A stretch of 27,685 nt of DNA from the NCBI GenBank assembly GCA_934446365.1, contig CAKSDZ010000009.1, positions 1-27,685 on the forward strand, written 5' to 3'. This stretch comes from an uncultured Eubacteriales bacterium (lineage in GTDB: Bacteria; Bacillota; Clostridia; Oscillospirales; CAG-272). Each line of letters begins with the position of its first letter. Position 1 is the stretch's first letter. Positions 14,587-21,575 of this stretch are shown here, piece after piece. The position numbers and the translations under genes were made by a program. Below the pieces are notes generated by a model. The model was not told where the DNA came from and did no database searches. It worked only from the letters and a program-made list of their open reading frames with translations.

Positions 14587-15159
14587 ATGCTGGAAAAGGA
14601 ATGGAAATGGCTTGTAACCAAAGAGCGTTTTGAAGCGCTGCTTCATCTTGCGGAATATTTTACGCAGACGAAAGGAAGCACGCGGCTTCAGCTCAATCAT
14701 TATTACGATACAATCGACCGGAAGATGGCGGCGCAGAATATTTGCGTCCGAATCCGTCAGACGGAAGCGGGGCTTTTGGGAACGGTGAAAAAGCACGGGG
14801 AAAACGGGATAAGCGAGGAGACCGGGTTTCGGGTGGAGACGCTTCCGCGGTTTATTACCTATGAAACCTGTCTCACGCATAGGCTCGGTGTCCTTGTCAC
14901 ACAGAGAACGGACTTTGCAATCGGGAAAATCGCGACGCTTTCGTTCGACAGAAATTTTTATCTCGGGGAGACCGATTATGAAATCGAGCTTGAATTTTCG
15001 GAGGAACAGGAGATCGAAAGCTTGGATGGGTGGTATCGCGCCTGCTTTCCCGCCGACCGTTTCCGCAGCAAATACGAACGGTTTCTGGCGGCTCTTGACC
15101 GCCTTGAACGGGAAAACGAAACAAATGAGCGTGTAATCGGGAAACGGGATGCGCTTTGA
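14587..15159 (+). CDS. CYTH-domain (triphosphate tunnel) protein
   Basis: The protein has 190 residues from ATG 14587; a GAGGAGGGG ribosome binding site overlaps the previous stop. CYTH signatures are visible: an N-terminal ExExK (E3-x-E5-x-K7), LNHYYDT, CVRIRQ, a Lys-rich turn (GTVKKHG) and the acidic strand YEIELEF. These residues line the tunnel that binds triphosphates with divalent metal. Members hydrolyse inorganic triphosphate or thiamine triphosphate, or cyclise ATP; the Bacillus YjbK group is the nearest in style. Being last in the biosynthetic run, it might act on a nucleotide triphosphate or polyphosphate linked to the kinase and nucleotidyltransferase steps. The family is secure; the reaction is not. 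Confidence 0.85.
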   Translation: MLEKEWKWLVTKERFEALLHLAEYFTQTKGSTRLQLNHYYDTIDRKMAAQNICVRIRQTEAGLLGTVKKHGENGISEETGFRVETLPRFITYETCLTHRLGVLVTQRTDFAIGKIATLSFDRNFYLGETDYEIELEFSEEQEIESLDGWYRACFPADRFRSKYERFLAALDRLERENETNERVIGKRDAL

Positions 15160-15173
15160 AAGGAGAACATAAT

Positions 15174-15401
15174 ATGGAGAAAAAACAATGTGAAATGCTG
15201 CAAAAATGTTTGCGGGAGCTCAGAAAAATGACGCTTGCGCTGAACGGCTGCATTGAGGATATCGCAAATGCACTTTATGCGGAGGAAGCCGCAGGCTGCG
15301 ATTTGGAAAGGGAATGCGAGCAGTGCTATTATTACTATCGGGGAGAGTGTGCGCTGTGCGGAAAAAGGACGGCAGGGAGGAATGAACATGGAGGTCTATG
15401 A
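15174..15401 (+). CDS. Cys4 mini-protein 1
   Basis: The protein has 75 residues from ATG 15174, with AAAGGAG eight bases upstream. It has a helical N-terminal part (KCLRELRKMTLALNGCIED) and then two CxxC pairs, CEQC and CALC, seven residues apart, as in a small metal-binding knuckle. The next gene has the same layout (helix, then CAYC and CDRC), so the two look like a tandem duplication. There is no signal peptide. Similar Cys-rich small proteins sit next to holins in clostridial prophages, from general knowledge. The function is unknown. Confidence 0.65.
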   Translation: MEKKQCEMLQKCLRELRKMTLALNGCIEDIANALYAEEAAGCDLERECEQCYYYYRGECALCGKRTAGRNEHGGL

Positions 15402-15621
15402 AAGAAAGGAAATCGCCGCGCTTTTCGAGGATTGGAAGCTGCTTTTGGAAAAGGCGGGAAAGCTTGCGGCGCGATTGGAGACACTGATCGATATCGCCTG
15501 TCCGACGGACGACGAAGGACCGAAATTCGGATATTGCGCATATTGCTACAAAGAAAGCTGTGACCGCTGCATCGGTCGGCGCCGCATGCCGGCGGAAAAG
15601 GAGGTGCAAAAATGGAAATGA
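15388..15621 (+). CDS. Cys4 mini-protein 2
   Basis: The protein has 77 residues from ATG 15388 (GGGAGG seven bases upstream; ATG 15382 would be too close). It overlaps mini-protein 1 by 14 bp and the holin gene by 10 bp. A charged helix (residues 1-36) is followed by CAYCYKESCDRC, two CxxC pairs for one metal ion, and a basic end (GRRRMPAEK). It is a probable paralogue of the preceding protein. It may be a nucleic-acid- or protein-binding adaptor; that is inference only. Confidence 0.65.
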   Translation: MEVYERKEIAALFEDWKLLLEKAGKLAARLETLIDIACPTDDEGPKFGYCAYCYKESCDRCIGRRRMPAEKEVQKWK

Positions 15622-15917
15622 CGGTTTACTGTATCCCTGTGATCGGTGCGGTCTGCTACACGGTCGTTGAACTGATTAAAATGATAGCGGGCGGCTCGGA
15701 ACGGATGAAAAATTTCTATCCGCTGATATCGGCATGTCTTGGCGCCGTGCTTGCCGTCGTCATCTATTATGTCGAACCGGACGCGGTATCGATGTCCTTT
15801 CCGGAGGCGATGCTGATCGGAATGGCGAGCGGGCTTTCCGCCACCGGCGGCGACCAGATCGTAAAACGTCTCGCCGCTTTTTTTCACGGAGATAACGGAG
15901 AAAATCCGGATTCGTGA
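15612..15917 (+). CDS. Phage A118-type holin-like membrane protein
   Basis: The protein has 101 residues from ATG 15612, with AAGGAGGTG five bases upstream. Three hydrophobic segments are visible (about residues 5-25, 36-57 and 66-82), separated by charged turns, and the C-terminus is charged. The last segment, MLIGMASGLSATGGDQIVK, matches the Gly/Ala/Ser-rich end typical of small Firmicutes phage holins. Holins make membrane lesions that let endolysin out, but no endolysin gene follows here. It may therefore be a prophage relic or a holin-like protein recruited for export. Confidence 0.75.
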   Translation: MEMTVYCIPVIGAVCYTVVELIKMIAGGSERMKNFYPLISACLGAVLAVVIYYVEPDAVSMSFPEAMLIGMASGLSATGGDQIVKRLAAFFHGDNGENPDS

Positions 15918-15938
15918 TAGGGAAAGGCGGTGATGAAA

Positions 15939-16253
15939 ATGGGTTCTGTCATATCGATCGTTTTCACGGCCGGCGCGACGGTCGTGAGCGGGATGGTCCT
16001 GTTCTTTTTGCAGCGCTTTCTGACGCGGCAGCAGAAAAAAGAGGAGCAGCGCGACGCGGTGAAAACCAAAGAAACCGTGCTTCTTTTTCAGTCGTTAAAG
16101 GCGCTCGGAAAGCTCTCGGTGGCAAACAGCATCGCGCTGCGCGACGGCAAAACGAACGGGGAACTTGCTGCGGCGCTTCGCGAATTTGAAGAAGCGGAAC
16201 GCCAGATGTACGATTATCTCGTGTCGTCGCATGCGGAAAATTATTCGGGATAA
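15939..16253 (+). CDS. Small membrane-anchored protein, phage-like
   Basis: The protein has 104 residues from ATG 15939, which gives normal spacing to AGGCGG (15925-15930); GTG 15930 and ATG 15933 are in the same frame. One N-terminal transmembrane segment (about residues 4-27) is followed by a basic stretch (RFLTRQQKKEEQR) and a helical cytosolic domain ending in an acidic helix (ELAAALREFEEAERQMYDYL). It resembles small proteins encoded beside holins in Firmicutes prophages; no family is named. It is last in the co-directional run and is followed by a terminator. Confidence 0.65.
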   Translation: MGSVISIVFTAGATVVSGMVLFFLQRFLTRQQKKEEQRDAVKTKETVLLFQSLKALGKLSVANSIALRDGKTNGELAAALREFEEAERQMYDYLVSSHAENYSG

Positions 16254-16285
16254 GGGATGCATCGCGGTATGAACGATGCCATATA

Positions 16286-16313
16286 AAAACCGACCGCGGT
16301 GCGGCCGGTTTTT
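16286..16313 (+). terminator. Terminator of the 9898-16253 gene run
   Basis: A 12-bp stem with one mismatch (16286-16297 with 16301-16312) and five T close the run. Confidence 0.8.
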
Positions 16314-16433
16314 GCGTTTTATGAGAATTCATAAGGAGGGGGCTTTATATTATGTTGCAAGCACAAACATGATATATGTTTCCGATTTTGCGTTCTTTCT
16401 GATCTGATGCAAAACCGTGACCGGCTTTTATAG
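16314..16433 (+). other. Intergenic remnant with a ribosome binding site and a 6-codon ORF
   Basis: AAGGAGGGGG (16333-16342) has correct spacing to ATG 16352, but the frame stops after six codons (TGA 16370-16372). It may be the start of a decayed gene, perhaps the endolysin expected after a holin, or a chance match. Confidence 0.3.
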
Positions 16434-16467
16434 AAAAATCCCGCAAACATACGGTTTGCGGGATTTT
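16434..16467 (-). terminator. Terminator of the rplM-rpsI operon
   Basis: A 14-bp perfect stem (16435-16448 with 16454-16467) with T runs on both sides lies 15 bases after the rpsI stop. It can also serve as a backstop for plus-strand transcripts. Confidence 0.9.
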
Positions 16468-16481
16468 GTGGTAATACAAAA

Positions 16482-16883
16482 TTATCTCTTTGAGAACTGC
16501 GGTGCGCGGCGGGCTGCTTTGAGACCGTATTTCTTTCTTTCTTTCATTCTCGGGTCGCGCGTGAGAAGTCCGGCTTTTTTGAGAAGAGGCTTGTAGGTTT
16601 CGTCCGCTTGAAGCAATGCCTTGGCAACGCCGTGACGGATCGCGCCGGCCTGACCGGAAATGCCTCCGCCGGCAGCGGTGCAGACGATATCGAATTTGCC
16701 TTCCGTGCCGGTGACGGCGAACGGCTGGTTGACGATGAGCTTCAGCGTTTCAAGTCCGAAGTAGTCGTCGATGTCGCGTTTATTGATGGTAATCGTGCCG
16801 GTTCCGGGATAAATGCGGACGCGGGCAACGGATTTTTTTCTTCTGCCTGTACCGTAGAAATAGGGTTTTGCACTTGTATACAT
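16482..16883 (-). CDS. rpsI: 30S ribosomal protein S9
   Basis: The protein has 133 residues, the normal length for S9. It carries the conserved TGRRKKSVARVR near the N-terminus, the central AVTGTEGKFDI and GGGISGQAGAIRHGVAKAL, and the basic C-terminal tail ending APQFSKR, which reaches the P-site tRNA in the 30S subunit. It lies 19 bp after rplM, the usual two-gene ribosomal operon, and ends at the hairpin at 16434-16467. Confidence 0.98.
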   Translation of the reverse strand: MYTSAKPYFYGTGRRKKSVARVRIYPGTGTITINKRDIDDYFGLETLKLIVNQPFAVTGTEGKFDIVCTAAGGGISGQAGAIRHGVAKALLQADETYKPLLKKAGLLTRDPRMKERKKYGLKAARRAPQFSKR

Positions 16884-16902
16884 TCTTTTCTACCTTCCTT
16901 TC

Positions 16903-17334
16903 TCAGTCTGCCGTATAGGGAATGGGCTTCTGAGCCTGCTGCTTGTGCTCGGGACCGGCATATACCTTGAGACGGGTGATGCTGGCGTCTCCGATCGAGT
17001 TGTGCGGGAGCATTCCCTTGACCGCGAGCTGCATGGCAAGCTCCGGCTTTGTCGCCATCAGGGTTTTATACTGAACCTCTTTGAGGCCTCCGATATAACC
17101 GGAATGACGGCGGTAGTATTTCTGCTCGAGCTTTTTGCCTGTGAGAACGGCTTTTTCCGCGTTGACAATGATTACGAACTCGCCGCAGTCCACATGCGGT
17201 GTGAATTCGGGACGGTGCTTTCCTCTGAGAATGTTGGCAGCGGCAACAGCGGTTTTGCCGAGAGGCTTGCCGGCTGCGTCGATGACATACCATTTGCGTT
17301 CCAGAGTTTCTTTTTTTGCCATATAGGTTGACAT
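16903..17334 (-). CDS. rplM: 50S ribosomal protein L13
   Basis: The protein has 143 residues starting MSTYMAKKE; the ATG at 17334 follows a GGAGGAG ribosome binding site and matches the usual clostridial L13 N-terminus. The frame is open further upstream but lacks support there. Conserved parts include RKWYVIDAAGKPLGKTA, LRGKHRPEFTPHVDCGE and KGMLPHNSIG. L13 is an early-assembly protein of the large subunit. It is the first gene of the rplM-rpsI operon. Confidence 0.97.
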   Translation of the reverse strand: MSTYMAKKETLERKWYVIDAAGKPLGKTAVAAANILRGKHRPEFTPHVDCGEFVIIVNAEKAVLTGKKLEQKYYRRHSGYIGGLKEVQYKTLMATKPELAMQLAVKGMLPHNSIGDASITRLKVYAGPEHKQQAQKPIPYTAD

Positions 17335-17395
17335 TTTGTAACTCCTCCATGAATCGTTTGGGCATACTACGCCCTTTCTTTTAAGCAACGACAGA

Positions 17396-17424
17396 ATTAT
17401 AGCACAGATGGGAACGCTTGTCAA
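17396..17424 (-). promoter_or_regulatory. Perfect consensus promoter of rplM-rpsI
   Basis: Read on the minus strand: TTGACA (17424-17419), a 17-bp spacer and TATAAT (17401-17396). The leader contains a small hairpin, GGGC-GTAGTAT-GCCC (17374-17360), between promoter and ribosome binding site. It lies where L13 leader autoregulatory elements occur, but I cannot confirm membership. Confidence 0.9.
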
Positions 17425-17551
17425 CAGGTTTTGAGAAATTTAATATATTTTTTTGAATTTAGAATGCGCTAAGGACCGATTTTCTCCTGTTTTCTTACGT
17501 TTTCTCCGTCAATCTTTCACAATAAAAACGATTTTGAATGTATGGAAACGC

Positions 17552-17580
17552 TTGCATTTACCGGGATTATATAGTATAAT
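17552..17580 (+). promoter_or_regulatory. Promoter of the prfA operon
   Basis: TTGCAT (17552-17557), a 17-bp spacer and TATAAT (17575-17580) lie 70 bases before prfA. Confidence 0.75.
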
Positions 17581-17650
17581 GTTTAAAATACTATATATAA
17601 AAAATAATTTGCACGAAAATACGGCAGGAAAGCGGAAAGGGAGGGATATC

Positions 17651-18730
17651 ATGCTCGCCGGATGGAACGAAATCGAATCGCGCTTTGAAGAGCTGGAACG
17701 GAGCTTTACCGTCCCTGAAATTACCGCCGATACCGAAAGGTTCAGAGAGCTGATGCGGGAGCACAAGAGACTTCTGCCGATTGTAGAAAAGCTGCGTGAA
17801 TACCGAAAGTATGAAAAAGATGCGGCGGAGGCGGCCGAGCTGCGGGATATCTCCGACGACGATGACCTGCGAAGGCTTGCCGACGAGGAATACAAAGCCG
17901 CAAGGGAAGGCATGGAGATAAGTGAAAAGGAACTGAAACTGCTGCTTCTGCCGAAGGACCCGAACGATGAAAAAAGCGTCATTGTCGAAATCCGCGGCGG
18001 AGCAGGAGGGGAGGAATCCGCTCTGTTTGCCGGCGATCTTTATCGCATGTATTCGATGTACGCCGCATCGGCCGGCTGGCATACGGAGCTTCTCTCCGCC
18101 AATGCGACGGAGCTTGGCGGATTTAAGGAAATCTCCTTTTCCGTGGACGGAGACGGGGCATATTCCAAGCTGAAATTTGAAAGCGGCGTACACCGCGTCC
18201 AGCGCGTGCCGCAGACGGAATCCCAAGGGCGGATCCATACGTCGACGGTGACGGTCGCCGTGCTGCCCGAGGCGGAGGAGGTCGAGGTGACGATAAGTCC
18301 CGCCGACCTCGAAATCGAAACCTGCAAATCGAGCGGCGCGGGCGGTCAGCATATCAACAAGACGGAATCCGCCATCCGCATTATCCACAAGCCGAGCGGC
18401 ATTGTGGTCGAATGCCAGGAGGAGCGCAGCCAGTTCAAAAACCGCGACAAGGCGATGAAGCTTTTGCGCGCGAAGCTGTACGATATCGAAAAAACGAAAC
18501 GCGACGGGGAAATCGCGGACGAACGCCGCCGTCAGGTCGGGACGGGAGACCGCAGCGAGAGAATCCGCACCTATAATTTCCCGCAGGGACGCGTCACCGA
18601 TCATAGAATCGGGCTGACGCTTTATACGCTGGATACCTTTATGAACGGGAAAATCGAACCGGTCATCGAGGCGCTTGCCGCCGCCGATGCGGCGGAACGC
18701 CTTGCACGAGGCGGGGAACCCGTCTCATAA
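17651..18730 (+). CDS. prfA: Peptide chain release factor 1
   Basis: The protein has 359 residues from ATG 17651, preceded by GGGAGGG; the upstream open frame (from 17453) contains the promoter and is not coding. RF1 reads UAA and UAG and triggers peptide release. It has the GGQ loop (GAGGQHINKTES), the P-x-T codon-recognition tripeptide as PQT in HRVQRVPQTESQGRIHTS, the RF-family EIRGGAGGEES and the C-terminal TYNFPQGRVTDHRIG. RF2 would have SPF instead of PxT. It starts the operon that continues with tsaC, coaE and the transglycosylase. Confidence 0.97.
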   Translation: MLAGWNEIESRFEELERSFTVPEITADTERFRELMREHKRLLPIVEKLREYRKYEKDAAEAAELRDISDDDDLRRLADEEYKAAREGMEISEKELKLLLLPKDPNDEKSVIVEIRGGAGGEESALFAGDLYRMYSMYAASAGWHTELLSANATELGGFKEISFSVDGDGAYSKLKFESGVHRVQRVPQTESQGRIHTSTVTVAVLPEAEEVEVTISPADLEIETCKSSGAGGQHINKTESAIRIIHKPSGIVVECQEERSQFKNRDKAMKLLRAKLYDIEKTKRDGEIADERRRQVGTGDRSERIRTYNFPQGRVTDHRIGLTLYTLDTFMNGKIEPVIEALAAADAAERLARGGEPVS

Positions 18731-18750
18731 CGATTGGAAAAGAGTCATTC

Positions 18751-19803
18751 ATGAAAACCGAGTATATCAAATTGGAGAATACGAAGCCGCTGGAAGCGCA
18801 GCTTGCGGGCGCCGCCTCCGTTTTGGCTTCGGGCGGCCTTGTCGCATTTCCGACCGAGACCGTTTACGGACTCGGCGCCGATGCGACCGACGCGGAGGCG
18901 GCAAAGCGGATTTATGCGGCGAAGGGACGTCCGAGCGATAACCCGCTGATTGTCCATATCGCCGAGCCGACCGATGCGGACCGGTATGCGGTGACGGGGG
19001 AGCTGTACCGCCGTCTTGCAAAGGCGTTTATGCCGGGACCTCTGACAGTGGTCCTGCCGAAGCGGGACTGCATCCCGCTTTCCGTCACCGGAGGGCTCGA
19101 CAGTGTCGGCATCCGCTGTCCCGGAAGCGTTGCGGCGCGCACACTGATACGGCTTGCGGGCGTTCCGGTGGCGGCGCCGAGCGCCAATCTTTCCGGCCGT
19201 CCGAGTCCGACCTCGGCGCGCCATGTGGCGGACGATCTTGACGGCAGAATCGACGTGATTATCGACGGCGGCAGCTGCGAGGTGGGTCTGGAATCCACCG
19301 TCGTAAAGCTGGACGGGGAAACGGTCACGGTTCTGCGTCCGGGCGCCGTCACGCCGGAGATGCTCCGCACGGTATGTGAAAATGTGAGGCTTGACGCCGG
19401 CATAACGGAAAAGCTGCCGGATGGCACGGCGCCGCTTGCGCCCGGCATGAAATATCGCCACTATGCGCCGCGCGCCGCGGTCTATCTGATAAAGGACGCG
19501 GGCGGCGAGGACTTCGATCGGCGCGCCGTGGATTTTTTGAGAGAGAAGCTGCGGGAAAATCCCGAGACGGGCGTTCTCTGCTTCGATGAATATGCGAAGG
19601 AGCTTCGCGGGAAAAATGTATTTGCGTTCGGAAAAAAGCGAGACGGCGCGGCACACGCGAAAAGGCTTTTCGACCTCTTGCGCCGCTTCGACGATACGGA
19701 TGCGCCTGCGATTTATGCTGTGGCGGACGGTACGGACGGAATCGGACTTGCGCTGTATAACCGGATGCTCAAAGCCTCGGGCTATCACGTTCTTGATTTA
19801 TAA
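18751..19803 (+). CDS. tsaC: L-threonylcarbamoyladenylate synthase (Sua5/YwlC type)
   Basis: The protein has 350 residues from ATG 18751, 20 bp after prfA. The enzyme makes threonylcarbamoyl-AMP from threonine, bicarbonate and ATP for the t6A37 modification of ANN-decoding tRNAs. Conserved segments are FPTETVYGLGADA, KGRPSDNPLIVHI, PGPLTVVLPK and APSANLSGRPSPTSARHV. The C-terminal Sua5 domain is present, joined by the APGMKYRHYAP linker, so this is the long Sua5/YwlC form rather than the short E. coli TsaC form. The ribosome binding site (GGAAAAGAG) is modest. Pairing with prfA is common in Firmicutes. Confidence 0.95.
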   Translation: MKTEYIKLENTKPLEAQLAGAASVLASGGLVAFPTETVYGLGADATDAEAAKRIYAAKGRPSDNPLIVHIAEPTDADRYAVTGELYRRLAKAFMPGPLTVVLPKRDCIPLSVTGGLDSVGIRCPGSVAARTLIRLAGVPVAAPSANLSGRPSPTSARHVADDLDGRIDVIIDGGSCEVGLESTVVKLDGETVTVLRPGAVTPEMLRTVCENVRLDAGITEKLPDGTAPLAPGMKYRHYAPRAAVYLIKDAGGEDFDRRAVDFLREKLRENPETGVLCFDEYAKELRGKNVFAFGKKRDGAAHAKRLFDLLRRFDDTDAPAIYAVADGTDGIGLALYNRMLKASGYHVLDL

Positions 19804-19845
19804 TCGGATTTTGTACGCCGCACGGCCGGCGGAAGGGAGCGTTAT

Positions 19846-20436
19846 ATGATGATCGGACTCACAGGTCCCTCCGGAGCGGGAAAAAGCACGGTGGCCGCTC
19901 TCTTTCGGGAGGCGGGCTACCGAATCATCGACTGCGACGGCCTTGTCCACGGATTGGACAGAAATTCCGAATATATCGAAAAAATCACCGATGCCTTTGG
20001 CGGGGAATACGTCACGGATGGGGCGGTAGACCGCAGAAAGCTCGGGACACTTGTGTTTTCCGATAAGGAAAAGCTTGCGCTTCTGAACCGCCTGATTTCG
20101 CCCATCATATATGAAATCGTCATGCGGGAAATCGACAAAGCGAATGATGCGGGTGCCGACGCCGTTCTCGATGCGCCGCTGCTTTTTGAATACGGCTTGG
20201 AGGCGTTCTGTGACATCACGGTCGGCGTTATCGCCGAGCCGGAAGCGGCTGTCGTCCGTCTTTCGGCGAGGGACGGACGGAAGGAAGAGGAAATCCGCAG
20301 GCGGCGTTCTTCTCAGCATGAAAATGCGTTTTTTGTCAGCCGATGCGATATCATCATCGAAAATAACGGGGATTTGAACGCCCTTCGTGCGGCGTTTTCG
20401 GACGCGCTTTCCCAAATCAGAAGGAGGGAATCATGA
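19846..20436 (+). CDS. coaE: Dephospho-CoA kinase
   Basis: The protein has 196 residues from ATG 19846 (or the adjoining ATG 19849), with GGGAG upstream. It phosphorylates the ribose 3'-OH of dephospho-CoA, the last step of CoA synthesis. It has the Walker A loop GLTGPSGAGKST at residues 4-15, DCDGLVHGL at the CoA site and the family sequence LDAPLLFEYGLE. Length is normal. The stop overlaps the next start as ATGA, so it is translationally coupled to the lytic transglycosylase, a pairing seen in other Clostridia. Confidence 0.95.
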   Translation: MMIGLTGPSGAGKSTVAALFREAGYRIIDCDGLVHGLDRNSEYIEKITDAFGGEYVTDGAVDRRKLGTLVFSDKEKLALLNRLISPIIYEIVMREIDKANDAGADAVLDAPLLFEYGLEAFCDITVGVIAEPEAAVVRLSARDGRKEEEIRRRRSSQHENAFFVSRCDIIIENNGDLNALRAAFSDALSQIRRRES

Positions 20437-21527
20437 ACGAGACGAAAAAACGGTGTTCCTTTGCGAGAATATGCGAGGCGCTGCTGCTCCTTTTCTGTAC
20501 GGCTGCCCTGATTTTTTCCACCGGCTCCGGCTATGTGAAAAAACTGATCGAGAGTTATCGGTATCCCCGGGAGTTCAGAGAATATGTCGAGGAATATGCC
20601 GCTTTGTACGGTGTGGAAGCCAATATCGTCTACGCGATTATCAAGGCGGAGAGCGGATTTTGCCGGACGGCGGTTTCCCGTTCCGGCGCAATCGGGCTTA
20701 TGCAGGTCATTCCGGATACCTATTTGCTCGATATCCGGGATAACATCGGCCTTGATGAGCCGTCGTCGGTTTTGTTCCAAGCGAAGGAAAATATTCAGTC
20801 CGGCACGTATTATTTTGCAAAATGGTATGGTCATTTCGGTTCTTATGTCGAGGCGCTTGCGGCCTATAACGCGGGCGTCGGAAACGTCCAGAAGTGGCTT
20901 GCCGACGAATCCATTTCGACGACGAGCGGGCTTATAATCGATAAGATTCCGTTTGAAGAAACGAAGAACTATATCAACCGGGTGCTTTCTTATAAAGAAA
21001 AATACGACGAGCTCTACGGAAAAGAGGAGCTGCCGCAGGGGGATACGGTAAGCGAGCGGCTTTGCTACGAATGGGCGCTCAAATACGGCGAGCAGTATAA
21101 AATCGACCCGCGCTTTGTCATGGCGGTCGTGAAAGCGGAAAGCTCCTTCCGACCGGACTGCGTTTCCGTTTCGGGCGCGGTCGGCATGATGCAGATTATG
21201 AAACCCACCTACGAGGGAGATATCAAGGCCAATCTGAAGCTTGAAGAGGAATTTGACGCGCTTTTCGATGCGGAGTTCAACGTAAAGTGCGGCACCTATT
21301 ATCTCCACTGGCTCGACGAAAGGCTGGATGGCTATGAGCAGCTTGCGGCGGCCTATAACGGCGGCATCGGCAATGTGAGAAAATGGCTTGCCGACCCTGA
21401 ATATTCGTCCGACGGAAAGACGCTGATTGTCGATAACATTCCGCTGGATCAGACAAAGCGATATGTGAAAAAGGTCATGACCTTTTACGAGGAATACTGT
21501 CTGCGCTATCCCGATGTCACGGGATAA
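20433..21527 (+). CDS. Membrane-anchored lytic transglycosylase with two SLT domains
   Basis: The protein has 364 residues from ATG 20433 (AGAAGGAGGG upstream). One N-terminal transmembrane segment (about residues 12-31) exports it. Two soluble lytic transglycosylase-like domains follow, about residues 45-195 and 205-360. Each has its own catalytic Glu in an AES motif (IIKAESGF and VVKAESSF), a GLMQ/GMMQ motif and AAYNAGVGNV or AAYNGGIGNV. Such enzymes cleave the glycan strand of peptidoglycan to a 1,6-anhydro end. Most clostridial homologues next to coaE have a single SLT domain, so the tandem form is notable. Both copies keep their key residues, so both may be active. Confidence 0.9.
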   Translation: MNETKKRCSFARICEALLLLFCTAALIFSTGSGYVKKLIESYRYPREFREYVEEYAALYGVEANIVYAIIKAESGFCRTAVSRSGAIGLMQVIPDTYLLDIRDNIGLDEPSSVLFQAKENIQSGTYYFAKWYGHFGSYVEALAAYNAGVGNVQKWLADESISTTSGLIIDKIPFEETKNYINRVLSYKEKYDELYGKEELPQGDTVSERLCYEWALKYGEQYKIDPRFVMAVVKAESSFRPDCVSVSGAVGMMQIMKPTYEGDIKANLKLEEEFDALFDAEFNVKCGTYYLHWLDERLDGYEQLAAAYNGGIGNVRKWLADPEYSSDGKTLIVDNIPLDQTKRYVKKVMTFYEEYCLRYPDVTG

Positions 21528-21575
21528 GCACGGTATTACATAAACCGATTTTAAATAAGAAAGGATACATTTACA

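Noticed and set aside
9898..16253. A complete prophage
   Set aside because: Only the holin-like and small neighbouring genes look phage-like. There is no integrase, capsid, tail, terminase or lysin, and most of the run is biosynthetic in type.
17591..18604. A 337-codon minus-strand frame inside prfA
   Set aside because: It is entirely antisense to release factor 1, with no family features and no start signals. Similar shadows lie opposite tsaC and the 9898-15159 run.
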